Of a DNA stretch of 64,000 nt, positions 1 through 9,210 are shown in pieces. Source of the stretch: Enterococcus moraviensis ATCC BAA-383 (GTDB lineage: Bacteria > Bacillota > Bacilli > Lactobacillales > Enterococcaceae); NCBI RefSeq assembly GCF_000407445.1, contig NZ_ASWB01000004.1:1-64000 (forward strand), read 5' to 3'. A program made the position numbers and the translations under genes. The notes under the pieces were generated by a model that saw only the letters and a list, made by a program, of their open reading frames with translations, made no database searches and was not told the DNA's origin. Every line of letters begins with the position of its first letter. Position 1 is the stretch's first letter.

Positions 1-12
1 AAGTGTTGTCTT

Positions 13-85
13 GGAGGTTTAGCTCAGCTGGGAGAGCACCTGCCTTACAAGCAGGGGGTCGGCGGTTCGATCCCGTCAACCTCCA
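13..85 (+). tRNA. tRNA-Val (anticodon TAC)
   Basis: A full cloverleaf of 73 nt can be folded, with a GGAGGTT/AACCTCC acceptor stem, discriminator A, the GGTTCGATCC T-arm and an anticodon loop reading CTTACAA. CCA is not encoded. It is the first of a closely spaced series of tRNA genes on the same strand. Confidence 0.97.
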
Positions 86-91
86 TTTTTT

Positions 92-164
92 GAGCCGTTA
101 GCTCAGTTGGTAGAGCATCTGACTTTTAATCAGAGGGTCGCAGGTTCGAGCCCTGCACGGCTCA
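92..164 (+). tRNA. tRNA-Lys (anticodon TTT)
   Basis: 73-nt cloverleaf with acceptor GAGCCGT/ACGGCTC and an anticodon loop with TTT. It lies only 6 nt after tRNA-Val, so both are probably cut from one transcript. Confidence 0.97.
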
Positions 165-176
165 TAGAAATATTTT

Positions 177-258
177 GCGGGTGTGGCGGAATTGGCAGAC
201 GCACTAGATTTAGGATCTAGCGCCTTACGGCGTGGGGGTTCAAGTCCCTTCACCCGCA
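177..258 (+). tRNA. tRNA-Leu (anticodon TAG)
   Basis: Class II tRNA of 82 nt with a variable arm (CGCCTTACGGCG) and an anticodon loop with TAG. Acceptor GCGGGTG pairs with CACCCGC, followed by discriminator A. Confidence 0.97.
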
Positions 259-289
259 TTTTTAGTCTCGTTTAATACTTGGCGATTAC

Positions 290-362
290 GCCGGCTTAGC
301 TCAGTTGGTAGAGCATCTGATTTGTAATCAGAGGGTCGAGGGTTCAAATCCTTTAGCCGGCA
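290..362 (+). tRNA. tRNA-Thr (anticodon TGT)
   Basis: 73-nt cloverleaf. Acceptor GCCGGCT pairs with AGCCGGC and the anticodon loop carries TGT. Confidence 0.97.
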
Positions 363-370
363 TCCAAATT

Positions 371-442
371 GCGGAAATAGCTCAGTGGTAGAGCACCACC
401 TTGCCAAGGTGGGGGTCGCGGGTTCGAACCCCGTTTTCCGCT
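371..442 (+). tRNA. tRNA-Gly (anticodon GCC)
   Basis: 72-nt cloverleaf with GCGGAAA/TTTCCGC acceptor (one wobble) and anticodon GCC between CCACC/GGTGG arms. Confidence 0.96.
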
Positions 443-452
443 TAGCTTGTTC

Positions 453-538
453 GCCGGGGTGGCGGAACTGGCAGACGCACAGGACTTAAAATCCTGCGGT
501 GAGTGATCACCGTACCGGTTCGATTCCGGTCCTCGGCA
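453..538 (+). tRNA. tRNA-Leu (anticodon TAA)
   Basis: Class II tRNA of 86 nt with long variable arm (CGGTGAGTGATCACCG) and anticodon TAA. The acceptor pairs GCCGGGG with CCTCGGC through one G-U pair. Confidence 0.96.
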
Positions 539-565
539 TTGCATTGATACAGATGTATACATGTA

Positions 566-639
566 GCACCCATAGCTCAACTGGATAGAGTGCTTGACTA
601 CGAATCAAGAGGTTAGGGGTTCGACTCCCTTTGGGTGCA
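566..639 (+). tRNA. tRNA-Arg (anticodon ACG)
   Basis: 74-nt cloverleaf with acceptor GCACCCA/TGGGTGC and anticodon ACG. The A34 would be deaminated to inosine, as for arginine ICG tRNAs generally. Confidence 0.97.
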
Positions 640-649
640 TAGTTAAAAT

Positions 650-695
650 GTTGACTACGGATTAGAAGGTTCAGAGAGTTAGTTCCTTTTAAGTA
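650..695 (+). pseudogene. Decayed copy of the tRNA-Arg 3' half
   Basis: Directly after tRNA-Arg, this stretch repeats the anticodon-arm sequence TTGACTACG and continues with a degenerate match to the variable loop and T-arm (AAGGTT..., GTTAGTTCCTTTT). It cannot fold as a cloverleaf and the 5' half is absent. It looks like the leftover of an unequal duplication or recombination within the cluster. The resemblance is partial, so this is inference. Confidence 0.5.
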
Positions 696-722
696 TCTAG
701 TCTTTTTTTATTATTATAGCTA

Positions 723-796
723 CGGGAAGTAGCTCAGCTTGGTAGAGCACTTGGTTTGGGACCAAGGGGTCGCAGGTTCGAATCCTGTCTTCCCGA
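723..796 (+). tRNA. tRNA-Pro (anticodon TGG)
   Basis: 74-nt cloverleaf with CGGGAAG/CTTCCCG acceptor and anticodon TGG between CTTGG/CCAAG arms. It is the last tRNA of the cluster and is followed by a terminator. Confidence 0.97.
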
Positions 797-800
797 TTTA

Positions 801-831
801 AAGAACAGAGTGAGTACTCTGTTCTTTTTTG
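801..831 (+). terminator. Terminator of the tRNA cluster
   Basis: Stem AGAACAGAGT/ACTCTGTTCT with a 3-nt loop followed by six T residues, placed 5 nt after tRNA-Pro. Confidence 0.92.
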
Positions 832-916
832 TTTGGTTAAATAATTAACTATCTAAATTTTTTTATCTTTTCTTATTAATTGGGGCATTCTCCTTTATTA
901 AACACTTGAAATTATG

Positions 917-941
917 TATAATTAAGGTCAGTATTAGTCAA
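917..941 (+). promoter_or_regulatory. ctsR promoter -10 box and CtsR operator
   Basis: A TATAAT hexamer at 917-922 is followed by GGTCAGTATTAGTCAA at 926-941. This resembles the CtsR heptad direct repeat (GGTCAAA-N3-GGTCAAA), with the second half less well kept. The operator would cover the transcription start, consistent with autorepression of ctsR-clpC and heat or protein-stress induction. The -35 element is weak. Confidence 0.7.
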
Positions 942-959
942 GGGAAAAGGATGAGTGTG

Positions 960-1427
960 ATGAGTAATCAAAATACTTCAGATTTAATAGAAGCATATTT
1001 AAAGAAGATTCTTGAAGAAAGCAGTAAAATTGAGATTCGTAGAGCTGAAATGGCTCATTTATTCAATTGTGTTCCTTCCCAGATTAATTATGTCATCAAT
1101 ACACGATTTACGATTCAACGTGGTTATTCAGTTGAAAGTAAGCGCGGTGGCGGTGGGTATATCAGAATCGCTAAAGTTCAGATTTCTGATAGTGATCAAT
1201 TATTAAAACAGATTGCTCAGTTTACAGGTAATGGACTTTCAGAAAAAGATGCGCTGATTTTTGTACAAAAATTGTATGAAGAGGAAGTAATCACGAAAAG
1301 AGAAGGAAATCTTATGTTATCTGTTCTTGGAAAACAAGTTCTAGGTAAAGCAGGACCAGATGAAGATTATTTACGTGCTCAATTGATGCATTCATTTTTA
1401 GAACGTTTGAGTTACGAGGAGGAATGA
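960..1427 (+). CDS. ctsR: Transcriptional repressor CtsR
   Basis: This 155-residue protein matches CtsR, the repressor of clp and class III heat-shock genes. It begins MSNQNTSDLIEAYL and contains the winged-helix region with the glycine-rich wing SKRGGGGYIRI, which reads the minor groove and senses heat. I chose ATG 960 because AAAAGG at 945-950 is 9 nt upstream; ATG 951 touches that ribosome-binding site. clpC starts 4 nt after the stop. mcsA and mcsB, which lie between the two genes in Bacillus, are missing, as is usual in Enterococcus. A CtsR box lies just upstream. Confidence 0.95.
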   Translation: MSNQNTSDLIEAYLKKILEESSKIEIRRAEMAHLFNCVPSQINYVINTRFTIQRGYSVESKRGGGGYIRIAKVQISDSDQLLKQIAQFTGNGLSEKDALIFVQKLYEEEVITKREGNLMLSVLGKQVLGKAGPDEDYLRAQLMHSFLERLSYEEE

Positions 1428-1431
1428 TAAT

Positions 1432-3921
1432 ATGGATGAATTATTTACAGAAAGTGCCAAGGCAGTACTAGCTATTGCACAAGAAGAAGCAAAATATTTT
1501 AGGCATCAATCTGTTGGCTCAGAGCACTTGCTTTTGGCGTTAGTTTTAGAACCAAACGGAATTGCTGGCAAGTCATTACGCCAGTTAAACGCAGATAAAA
1601 ATGATATTCGTGAAGAAATTGAGCATTTAACAGGATATGGAACGGTTAAAGAATATCCGAAAGGAGCTTACTTACCTTATTCTCCTCGTGCAAAACAAAT
1701 ATTTGCTTATGCAGGTGATGAGGCGAAACGATTAGGAGCACCGAATATTGGAACAGAGCACATTTTACTAGGTTTACTAAGAGATGAAGATATATTGGCT
1801 TCACGTATTTTATTGAATTTAGGGTTGAGTTTATCTAAAATGCGTCAGTTATTGATGAAGAAAATAGGTATCACTGATCCGCAGATGAGTGGGAATGTAG
1901 GGCGTCGTCGTAATAATCAGGCACAAAAAGCGGCACCTAAAGGAACGCCAACGTTAGACTCATTAGCACGTGACTTAACCAAATTGGCACGTGAGAATGA
2001 TCTTGATCCTGTGGTTGGACGTTCTCAAGAAGTTAGACGTCTAATTCAAATTCTAAGTAGACGTACTAAAAATAATCCTGTTCTAGTTGGTGAGCCAGGA
2101 GTTGGTAAGACTGCGATTGCAGAAGGCTTAGCACAAAAAATCATAAACGGCGAAGTACCAGAAGATATGCTAGAAAAACGTCTTATGATGTTGGATATGG
2201 GTGCTTTGGTTGCTGGGACAAAATATCGTGGTGAATTCGAGGACCGACTAAAAAAAGTTATCGATGAGATTTATCAAGATGGTCAAGTAATTTTATTTAT
2301 TGATGAATTGCATACGTTAATTGGTGCAGGTGGTGCTGAAGGTGCAATTGATGCATCGAATATTTTAAAACCGGCACTTGCACGAGGAGAACTACAAACG
2401 ATTGGTGCAACAACATTAGATGAATACCAAAAGTATATCGAAAAAGATTCTGCTTTAGAACGTCGTTTTGCTCGTGTGCAAGTAGATGAACCAACACCTG
2501 AAGAAGCGGAAGAAATTTTAAAAGGGCTACGATCTCGTTATGAAGAACATCATGGTGTAGAAATCACGGATGATGCCTTACATGCGGCAGTTCAACTATC
2601 TGTTCGTTATATTAATTCTCGTCAGTTGCCAGATAAAGCGATTGATTTGATGGATGAATCTTCAGCTAAAGTTCGTTTAGATTTAGCCGATGAACCGTCA
2701 GAAATCAATAATTTACGTTTAGAAATTGCTCGTTTAGTTCAAGAAAAAGAAGAAGCAATCCAATCTCAATCTTTTGAAAGTGCAGCGAGATTACGTCAAA
2801 AAGAAAAAAGGTTAGCACGCAAATTAGAAAATATTCTACTGTTGGAGCAAAAAGAAGCTTCTGGTTATGCTAATCGTGTGACAGAGCAAGATGTTGCAAA
2901 TGTTGTGTCACAATGGACAGGCGTACCTTTACAGCAGCTAGAGAAAAAAGAAAGTGAACGATTACTAGAATTAGAAAGTATTCTTCATCATAGAGTAGTT
3001 GGACAAAATGAAGCTGTTCAAGCTGTATCTCGAGCAATCCGTAGAGCGCGTAGTGGGTTGAAAGATCCAGATAGACCTATTGGTTCATTTATGTTCTTAG
3101 GTCCAACAGGAGTTGGTAAAACAGAGCTTGCGAAAGCATTAGCTGAGACTATGTTCGGCAGTGAAGATGCACTCGTTCGAGTGGACATGTCTGAATTTAT
3201 GGAAAAATACAGTACAAGTCGTTTAATTGGTTCACCTCCAGGATATGTGGGTTATGAAGAAGGTGGTCAGCTGACAGAAAAGATCCGTCAAAAACCATAT
3301 TCTGTTATTTTGCTAGATGAAGTAGAAAAAGCGCATCCTGATGTATTCAACATTTTATTGCAAGTACTAGACGATGGTCATTTAACAGACTCCAAAGGTC
3401 GTAAAGTTGATTTTAGAAACACTATTTTGATTATGACATCTAATATTGGGGCAACGGCTATTCGTGAAGAAAAGAATGTTGGATTCAACGTAAAAGATAT
3501 CACAAAAGATTACGATGCAATGCAAAAACGGATTATGGAAGAGCTGAAAAAAGCTTTCCGTCCAGAATTCTTAAACCGCGTGGATGAAACAGTTGTCTTC
3601 CGTTCATTAGATCAAGAAGAAATTCATGAAATCGTGAAAATCATGAGTAAATCGATTGTGAAACGATTGAAAGAACAAGACGTTAATGTTAAAATCACAG
3701 CAGCAGCGATTGAAGTAATCGGAAAAGTTGGTTTTGATCCAGAATATGGTGCACGCCCAATTCGTCGAGCTTTGCAAAAAGAGGTCGAGGATCGCTTGAG
3801 TGAGGCATTACTTTCAGGTCAGATCCATCTCGGGGATAAAGTAACGATAGGTGCAAGTAAAGGGAAAATAACATTAAACGTTAAATCGCCTAAACCAGAA
3901 CAAGTTCTACAAACAATTTAA
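1432..3921 (+). CDS. clpC: ATP-dependent Clp protease ATPase subunit ClpC
   Basis: HSP100 unfoldase that feeds substrates to ClpP. The 829-residue sequence has an N-terminal double Clp-N domain (about 1-145), a first AAA+ module with Walker A GEPGVGKT at 220-227 and Walker B LFIDELH near 290, a coiled-coil/UVR-like middle segment (about 424-465), and a second AAA+ module with GPTGVGKT near 557. A ClpP-contacting loop and a D2-small domain complete it. The length is normal for ClpC. A strong ribosome-binding site (GAGGAGG) overlaps the end of ctsR, so the two are co-transcribed and co-regulated by CtsR. Confidence 0.96.
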   Translation: MDELFTESAKAVLAIAQEEAKYFRHQSVGSEHLLLALVLEPNGIAGKSLRQLNADKNDIREEIEHLTGYGTVKEYPKGAYLPYSPRAKQIFAYAGDEAKRLGAPNIGTEHILLGLLRDEDILASRILLNLGLSLSKMRQLLMKKIGITDPQMSGNVGRRRNNQAQKAAPKGTPTLDSLARDLTKLARENDLDPVVGRSQEVRRLIQILSRRTKNNPVLVGEPGVGKTAIAEGLAQKIINGEVPEDMLEKRLMMLDMGALVAGTKYRGEFEDRLKKVIDEIYQDGQVILFIDELHTLIGAGGAEGAIDASNILKPALARGELQTIGATTLDEYQKYIEKDSALERRFARVQVDEPTPEEAEEILKGLRSRYEEHHGVEITDDALHAAVQLSVRYINSRQLPDKAIDLMDESSAKVRLDLADEPSEINNLRLEIARLVQEKEEAIQSQSFESAARLRQKEKRLARKLENILLLEQKEASGYANRVTEQDVANVVSQWTGVPLQQLEKKESERLLELESILHHRVVGQNEAVQAVSRAIRRARSGLKDPDRPIGSFMFLGPTGVGKTELAKALAETMFGSEDALVRVDMSEFMEKYSTSRLIGSPPGYVGYEEGGQLTEKIRQKPYSVILLDEVEKAHPDVFNILLQVLDDGHLTDSKGRKVDFRNTILIMTSNIGATAIREEKNVGFNVKDITKDYDAMQKRIMEELKKAFRPEFLNRVDETVVFRSLDQEEIHEIVKIMSKSIVKRLKEQDVNVKITAAAIEVIGKVGFDPEYGARPIRRALQKEVEDRLSEALLSGQIHLGDKVTIGASKGKITLNVKSPKPEQVLQTI

Positions 3922-3940
3922 TTTCTAACTTTTTAATTCG

Positions 3941-3977
3941 CAGTGCAAAACGAATCTGTTTTGCATTGTTTTTTTTC
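3941..3977 (+). terminator. Terminator after clpC
   Basis: Stem CAGTGCAAAAC / GTTTTGCATTG (one G-T pair), short loop, then a run of eight T residues. Confidence 0.93.
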
Positions 3978-4130
3978 TTTAGAAAAAGAATGAAAAGAGC
4001 TTATTTTTGTGAAAAATGAGCGTTAAAATAAAGAGAGTCTATTGGAAAGTTTGTGAACCTGTGCTACTATAAAACAGTTGTTAGAAGACTGACTTACAAG
4101 ATAAAAAGTATTAATTTCAAACAGATTTGT

Positions 4131-4525
4131 TCATGACTGAACGAGTTTGTGCGATTTTTAGATTGTCTAGCTTCATGGGCTAGCTCTTCGGAAAAAAGAT
4201 AAATATGAATAGTGGTAAAAAGCACCACCATCCATATTTCCTATTTTTCATTCAGAGCTGAACGAGCCCATTCAGCTTTTAAATTGTCTAGCTTCATGAA
4301 CCAGCATCTCGGAAAAAAGATAAAATTAGCGTGTGACGAAGAGCGTCACATTCAAATTTTCCTATTTTTCATTCGATGCTAAACGGGTTCATTCAGCTTT
4401 TAAATTATCTAGCTTCATGAACCAGCATCTCGGAAAAAAGACAAAATTGGCTTGTGACGAAGAGCGTCACATTCAAATTTCCCTATTTTTCATTCGATGC
4501 TAAACGGGTTCATTCAGCTTTTAAA
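4131..4525 (+). repeat. Tandem structured repeat, three copies of about 121 bp plus a partial one
   Basis: The 616-bp gap between clpC and trhP1 contains three head-to-tail copies (about 4163-4283, 4284-4404, 4405-4525) and a degraded 3' fragment at 4131-4162. Each unit opens with a TTGTCTAGCTTCATG-type segment and closes with a GAACGAGCCCAT or AAACGGGTTCAT segment that pairs back to the start; a second hairpin lies inside. Arms covary between copies: ATGGGCT with AGCCCAT in copy 1, ATGAACC with GGTTCAT in copies 2 and 3. The inner stem is AGTGGT/ACCACC in copy 1 and TGTGAC/GTCACA in the others. The last copy ends 1 nt before the AAAGGAGG ribosome-binding site of trhP1. Confidence 0.85.
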
Positions 4526-4537
4526 GGAGGATATAAA

Positions 4538-5458
4538 ATGATTGAACTTATTGCGACTGCTGAGTCTATCGAACAAGCAGAGGCATTGTTAGCAGTAGGG
4601 ATAGACACATTATACATTGGAGAAGAGATGTTTGGGTTGCGCTTGCCTACGTCATTTTCTCGTGAGGAGCAGCAACGTATTACTGAAATGGCTCATACTG
4701 TGGGGAAAAGAGTAACGGTTGCGTTAAATGGGATCATGCATCCAGAAAAGATGAAAAAAGTTCCGGAATATTTGGCTTTTTTACAAGAAATAAAAGTAGA
4801 TCAAGTAACAGTGGGCGATCCAGGTGTTGTATTTGTGATGCAGCGTGATGGAATCGATATTCCATATATCTATGATGGTGAAACCTTAGTAACTAGTTCT
4901 CGTCAAATTAATTTTTGGGCAAAACGTGGATCGATCGGTGCGGTATTAGCCCGTGAAGTTCCTTTTGAAGAGATGAAAGCGATGAAAGATAACCTGATGG
5001 TTCCAGCTGAAGTTCTTGTATATGGTGCTACATGTATTCATCAATCAAAACGTCCATTACTACAAAACTACTACAATTTTACTAAAAATGATGAATCAGC
5101 TGCTAAAGAACGAGGGTTATTCATATCCGAGCCTAAAAAGGAAGAGACACATTATTCAATTTATGAAGACAGCCATGGCACGCATATTTTTGCAGATAAT
5201 GACGTGAATTTAATCGGTGAATTAGAGAAACTTCACGAGCAAAACTACACAAAATGGAAGCTGGATGGCATTTATGCACCAGGTGAAAATTTTGTGAAAG
5301 TTGCAAAGTTGTTTGTAGAGGCTAAAGAAAAAATAGAAGCAGGCACATGGACAAGTGATCAAGCTCAAAAATCAATTGAACAAATTGAAACGTTACATCC
5401 AGAAAACCGTGGTTTAGATATCGGATTCTTTGATTTAGATCCAGATGAGATAAAATAA
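4538..5458 (+). CDS. trhP1: Peptidase U32 family protein, TrhP1-like tRNA hydroxylation factor
   Basis: A 306-residue U32-family protein beginning MIELIATAESIEQAEALL. The U32 fold includes LALNG/VTVALNG-like TIM-barrel strands, but the cysteine cluster found in the long paralog is absent. In Bacillus subtilis the adjacent short and long U32 genes yrrN and yrrO encode TrhP1/TrhP2, which make 5-hydroxyuridine at the tRNA wobble position using prephenate. The same short-then-long order is seen here, so that role is inferred by family and context. ATG 4538 follows AAAGGAGG; 13 nt separate it from the next gene. Confidence 0.85.
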   Translation: MIELIATAESIEQAEALLAVGIDTLYIGEEMFGLRLPTSFSREEQQRITEMAHTVGKRVTVALNGIMHPEKMKKVPEYLAFLQEIKVDQVTVGDPGVVFVMQRDGIDIPYIYDGETLVTSSRQINFWAKRGSIGAVLAREVPFEEMKAMKDNLMVPAEVLVYGATCIHQSKRPLLQNYYNFTKNDESAAKERGLFISEPKKEETHYSIYEDSHGTHIFADNDVNLIGELEKLHEQNYTKWKLDGIYAPGENFVKVAKLFVEAKEKIEAGTWTSDQAQKSIEQIETLHPENRGLDIGFFDLDPDEIK

Positions 5459-5471
5459 GGAGAAAAGACAG

Positions 5472-6713
5472 ATGACAAACGAACGAACATTGAAGCGTCC
5501 TGAGGTTTTAGCACCAGCAGGGACGCTAGAAAAACTAAAAACAGCTATTCATTACGGTGCCGATGCAGTTTATATTGGTGGAAATGCCTATGGTTTACGC
5601 AGCCGTGCAGGAAATTTTACAAAAGAAGACATGATCGAAGGCGTAGCATTTGCTAATGAACATGGTGCAAAAGTTTATGTGGCAGCGAATATGGTCACGC
5701 ATGAAGGAAATCAAGAAGGAGCAGGGGACTTTTTCAGAGAAATTCGAGATGTAGGGATTTCGGCAGTAATTGTTTCGGATCCCGCTTTGATTGAAATTTG
5801 TGCAGCGGAAGCGCCTGGCTTGCCGATCCATTTATCTACACAAGCGTCAGCAACGAACTACGAAACATTAGAATTTTGGAAAAACGAAGGATTAGAACGA
5901 GTGGTGTTAGCACGTGAAGTGTCAATGGATGAAGTAGCAGAAATCCGTAAAAATACGGATGTGGAAATCGAAGCGTTTATTCATGGGGCAATGTGTATTT
6001 CTTATTCAGGTAGATGTACGTTGTCTAATCATATGTCGATGCGTGATGCGAATCGTGGTGGCTGTTCGCAATCTTGCCGGTGGAAGTACGAGCTTTATGA
6101 TATGCCGTTTGGCGCTGAACGTACTAGTTTGACCGATAAGGGTGAAGTTGAAGAAGAATTTTCAATGAGTGCAGTTGATATGGCGATGATTCAGCATATT
6201 CCAGAGTTGATTCAAAATGGCGTTGATAGTTTTAAAATCGAAGGACGTATGAAATCAATCCATTACGTTTCAACTGTAGCGAATGTGTACAAAAAAGCAG
6301 TAGATACTTACATGGAAGATCCTGAAAATTATGAATGCAAACAAGAATGGATCGATGAACTTTGGAAAGTTGCACAAAGAGAGCTTTCAACGGGTTTTTA
6401 TTACCATGTACCAACCGATGAAGAACAATTATTCGGAGAACGTCGCAAGATCCCGCAATATAAATTTATTGGAGAAGTTATGGCATACGATCCTGTAACA
6501 AAAGTGGCAACCATTCGTCAAAGAAATCATTTTAGCGTAGGAGATGAAATTGAATTTTATGGTCCTGGGTTCAATCACTTCCATCAAACCGTAGAAGTTA
6601 TGTATAATGAAGATGGCGAGTCAATCGATCGGGCACCAAACCCAATGATGATTTTAACAATGCCAGTTGAAGAACCAGTGGCAATTGGTGATATGATTCG
6701 TAAGAAAAAATAA
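5472..6713 (+). CDS. trhP2: Peptidase U32 family protein, TrhP2-like tRNA hydroxylation factor
   Basis: The 413-residue long U32 paralog begins with RPEVLAPAGTLEKLKTAIHYGADAVYIG in family style and carries the U32 signature region EAFIHGAMCISYSGRCTLS. Cysteines at about 175, 182, 198 and 202 form the conserved cluster, likely iron-sulfur ligands as proposed for RlhA/TrhP proteins. A C-terminal beta-barrel-like U32 C domain follows. It is translationally close to trhP1 (13-nt spacing, AAGGAG upstream), so both are probably one operon that makes the wobble uridine hydroxylase. Annotation as a collagenase-like protease is common for this family but not supported by function. Confidence 0.87.
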   Translation: MTNERTLKRPEVLAPAGTLEKLKTAIHYGADAVYIGGNAYGLRSRAGNFTKEDMIEGVAFANEHGAKVYVAANMVTHEGNQEGAGDFFREIRDVGISAVIVSDPALIEICAAEAPGLPIHLSTQASATNYETLEFWKNEGLERVVLAREVSMDEVAEIRKNTDVEIEAFIHGAMCISYSGRCTLSNHMSMRDANRGGCSQSCRWKYELYDMPFGAERTSLTDKGEVEEEFSMSAVDMAMIQHIPELIQNGVDSFKIEGRMKSIHYVSTVANVYKKAVDTYMEDPENYECKQEWIDELWKVAQRELSTGFYYHVPTDEEQLFGERRKIPQYKFIGEVMAYDPVTKVATIRQRNHFSVGDEIEFYGPGFNHFHQTVEVMYNEDGESIDRAPNPMMILTMPVEEPVAIGDMIRKKK

Positions 6714-6744
6714 ATAATATAATTAAGGGGATTGGCTGTAGTAG

Positions 6745-6773
6745 CTTATCCCTTTCATTGCAGAAAGGATAAG
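6745..6773 (+). promoter_or_regulatory. Hairpin overlapping the gor ribosome-binding site
   Basis: CTTATCCCTTTC pairs with GAAAGGATAAG across a 6-nt loop, with a single bulged C. The 3' arm contains the AAGGATAAGG Shine-Dalgarno region of the following gene, so the stem would hide it. Whether this limits translation is untested. Confidence 0.45.
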
Positions 6774-6779
6774 GGAATA

Positions 6780-8132
6780 ATGTCAAAACAATATGATTAC
6801 ATCGTGATCGGCGGCGGTAGTGGTGGAATTGCTTCTGCTAATCGCGCGGGCATGCATGGAGCCAAAGTTTTATTGATCGAAGCTGGAAATATAGGTGGCA
6901 CATGTGTCAATGTGGGCTGTGTACCAAAAAAAGTGATGTGGCAAGCAAGTTCAATGATGGAAATGATGAAACGAGATGCAAAAGGGTATGGTTTTGATGT
7001 AGATGTAAAAGCATTTAGCTTTAAAAAACTGGTGCAAAATCGTGAGGCATATATCAATAATTTACATGCAGCCTATCATCGAGGTTTAGATAGTAATAAA
7101 GTAGAAGTTTTGTCTGAATATGCGACATTTATTGATAATCATACAGTTGAAGCAGGTGGTGAAACATATACAGCACCACATATCTTGATTGCGACAGGAG
7201 GACGTCCTAAGAAATTAGGCATTCCAGGTGAAGAATATGCGATAGATTCTAATGGTTTCTTTGCTTTAGAAGAATTACCGAAAAGAGTAGTATTTGTTGG
7301 AGCTGGTTATATAGCTGCGGAACTTGCTGGAACGATTCATGGATTAGGTGCAGAAACGCATTGGGCTTTTAGAAAAGATCGTCCGTTACGAGGCTTTGAT
7401 GAAATGCTTTCTGAAAAAGTAGTTGAGCATTATAGTGAAGATGGTATGCATCTTTACCCTCATTCAACACCACGCTCAATTGAAAAGTTTGAATCAGGTG
7501 AATTGATGATCACCTTTGAAAATGGAACGAAGATTACAGCTGACAGTATTGTTTTTGGAACAGGACGTCAGCCCAATACAGATAATTTAGGTTTAGAAAA
7601 TACTCAAATTGAACGGATAGATCAAGGTTATGTAAAAGTGGATAAATTTCAAAATACAACGCAATCAGGCGTATATGCCGTTGGGGATGTGATTGGTAAA
7701 ATCGATTTAACGCCAGTTGCAATTGCCGCTGGAAGAAGATTATCAGAGCGTTTATTCAACGGAAAAGAAAATGAGTATTTAGATTATGAAACAATTCCGA
7801 CTGTAGTCTTTACGCACCCAACAATTGCTACAGTTGGTCTAACAGAAAAAGAAGCAGAAGAAAAATACGGTGACGAGAATATCAAGATCTACCAATCAAC
7901 GTTTACTCCAATGTATTTTGCACTAGGAGAGTACCGCCAAAAATGCGATATGAAATTAGTGTGTGTTGGTGAAGAGGAAAAAATTGTTGGACTACATGGT
8001 ATTGGTCTTGGCGTTGATGAGATGTTGCAAGGCTTTGCAGTCGCTGTTAAAATGGGTGCTACGAAGAAGGATTTCGATAATACAGTAGCGATCCACCCGA
8101 CAGGTTCTGAAGAATTTGTGACAATGAGATAA
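6780..8132 (+). CDS. gor: Glutathione-disulfide reductase
   Basis: Flavoprotein that reduces glutathione disulfide with NADPH. The 450-residue protein has the FAD-binding GGGSGG at 11-16 and the redox disulfide [13 protein letters not shown] (Cys42, Cys47). It also has the NADPH-binding [12 protein letters not shown] region near 175 and the C-terminal catalytic HPTGSEE with His439. The [13 protein letters not shown]-like stretch after the second nucleotide fold carries basic residues typical of NADPH specificity. ATG 6780 is chosen because [13 protein letters not shown] aligns with the family start and AAGGATAAGGG lies just upstream; an in-frame start at 6732 has no ribosome-binding site. Confidence 0.93.
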   Translation: MSKQYDYIVIGGGSGGIASANRAGMHGAKVLLIEAGNIGGTCVNVGCVPKKVMWQASSMMEMMKRDAKGYGFDVDVKAFSFKKLVQNREAYINNLHAAYHRGLDSNKVEVLSEYATFIDNHTVEAGGETYTAPHILIATGGRPKKLGIPGEEYAIDSNGFFALEELPKRVVFVGAGYIAAELAGTIHGLGAETHWAFRKDRPLRGFDEMLSEKVVEHYSEDGMHLYPHSTPRSIEKFESGELMITFENGTKITADSIVFGTGRQPNTDNLGLENTQIERIDQGYVKVDKFQNTTQSGVYAVGDVIGKIDLTPVAIAAGRRLSERLFNGKENEYLDYETIPTVVFTHPTIATVGLTEKEAEEKYGDENIKIYQSTFTPMYFALGEYRQKCDMKLVCVGEEEKIVGLHGIGLGVDEMLQGFAVAVKMGATKKDFDNTVAIHPTGSEEFVTMR

Positions 8133-8187
8133 AAAGAAGAACCTGAAACATAATTTTTTTTAGTTATGTTTCAGGCTCTTCTTTTTA
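8131..8187. terminator. Bidirectional terminator between gor and dmkB
   Basis: Long stem AAAAAGAAGAACCTGAAACATAA / TTATGTTTCAGGCTCTTC with A and T runs on both sides, serving gor on the plus strand and dmkB on the minus strand. Confidence 0.9.
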
Positions 8188-9171
8188 ATTTGTTCGTGCA
8201 AGAATTGCTTGTGTGATTGTTAATAACTTATTTTTAGCATCAGTAGAGGTTTCAGGTAATTTAGCGATACCTTTCAGTGCTTGTTGTGTATATTTCTCTG
8301 CAAGCTTCTGTGCTTTAGTAACACCACCGAAGGAATGAACGAGTTCGTATATTTTCTCGGTTTCTTTATCGGTCAAGGATTCACCTTTTTCAAGATAAGG
8401 AAGTAATGATTCACGTCCTTCTTCTAATGCATAGAGTAACGGTAAGGAATAAATTCCTTGGCGGACATCTTCCAACACAGGTTTTCCGATTTGTTCTGGA
8501 CTTTGTGTATAGTCTAAAACATCGTCAATAATTTGAAAAGCAATGCCGATATTTTCTCCGATTTTCCCACAATTTTTAGCAAAACGTTCTGAAGTTCCAC
8601 TCTCATAAGCACCAACAAAGCAGCTTAGTGAAAAAAGTTCAGCAGTTTTTCCAGAAATGTTTTCAAGATATTGATTGATCGACATTTCAAGATTATAACG
8701 GTTATCCATTTGTCCTAATTCACCGCTAAGTATTTTTTCCATACTTCGAGAATTCAATTGGATACTTTTCAAAGAAGAAGAGTAATCTGCCAATAATTTG
8801 AAACAGCTGACAAATAAATAGTCACCAGCGTAAACGGCTGTACTGTTCCCAAATTGAGACCGGATTGTTGGTAATCCCCGTCGAATATCTGCTTCATCTA
8901 CGATATCATCATGAATTAATGTTGCGGTATGAAGCAATTCGATAGCAGCAGCTAAAGAAGTTGCTTTTTTAGGCTCTCTATTTTCACCGAATTGTGAAAA
9001 TAAAAGTTGGTAAGCAGGGCGCAGTAATTTACCTCCAGAATGGATCATGGACATCACGGCATTTTCAACTTCTTTATTTTTTAAGTTAACACTATTTTCC
9101 ATTAGCTTTAGTGTTTTGTTTAATTCTTTCGCTAATTCAGGATATTTTTCCCACATTGGATGAACGTTCAT
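8185..9171 (-). CDS. dmkB: Polyprenyl diphosphate synthase for demethylmenaquinone
   Basis: Trans-prenyltransferase of 328 residues with both aspartate-rich motifs, DDIVDEADIRRG and DDVLDYTQSPEQ, plus the GGKLLRP substrate motif near the N terminus. It makes the isoprenoid tail of the quinone. Its place beside eetB, eetA and ndh2 matches DmkB of the Listeria flavin-based electron transfer locus, where it acts with DmkA. AAAGGAG precedes ATG 9171, and eetB ends 39 nt upstream. The housekeeping heptaprenyl synthase would be elsewhere. Confidence 0.9.
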   Translation of the reverse strand: MNVHPMWEKYPELAKELNKTLKLMENSVNLKNKEVENAVMSMIHSGGKLLRPAYQLLFSQFGENREPKKATSLAAAIELLHTATLIHDDIVDEADIRRGLPTIRSQFGNSTAVYAGDYLFVSCFKLLADYSSSLKSIQLNSRSMEKILSGELGQMDNRYNLEMSINQYLENISGKTAELFSLSCFVGAYESGTSERFAKNCGKIGENIGIAFQIIDDVLDYTQSPEQIGKPVLEDVRQGIYSLPLLYALEEGRESLLPYLEKGESLTDKETEKIYELVHSFGGVTKAQKLAEKYTQQALKGIAKLPETSTDAKNKLLTITQAILARTN

Positions 9172-9210
9172 AAAATGACTCCTTTGATTGTACTCGATCA
9201 GATTGAGATA

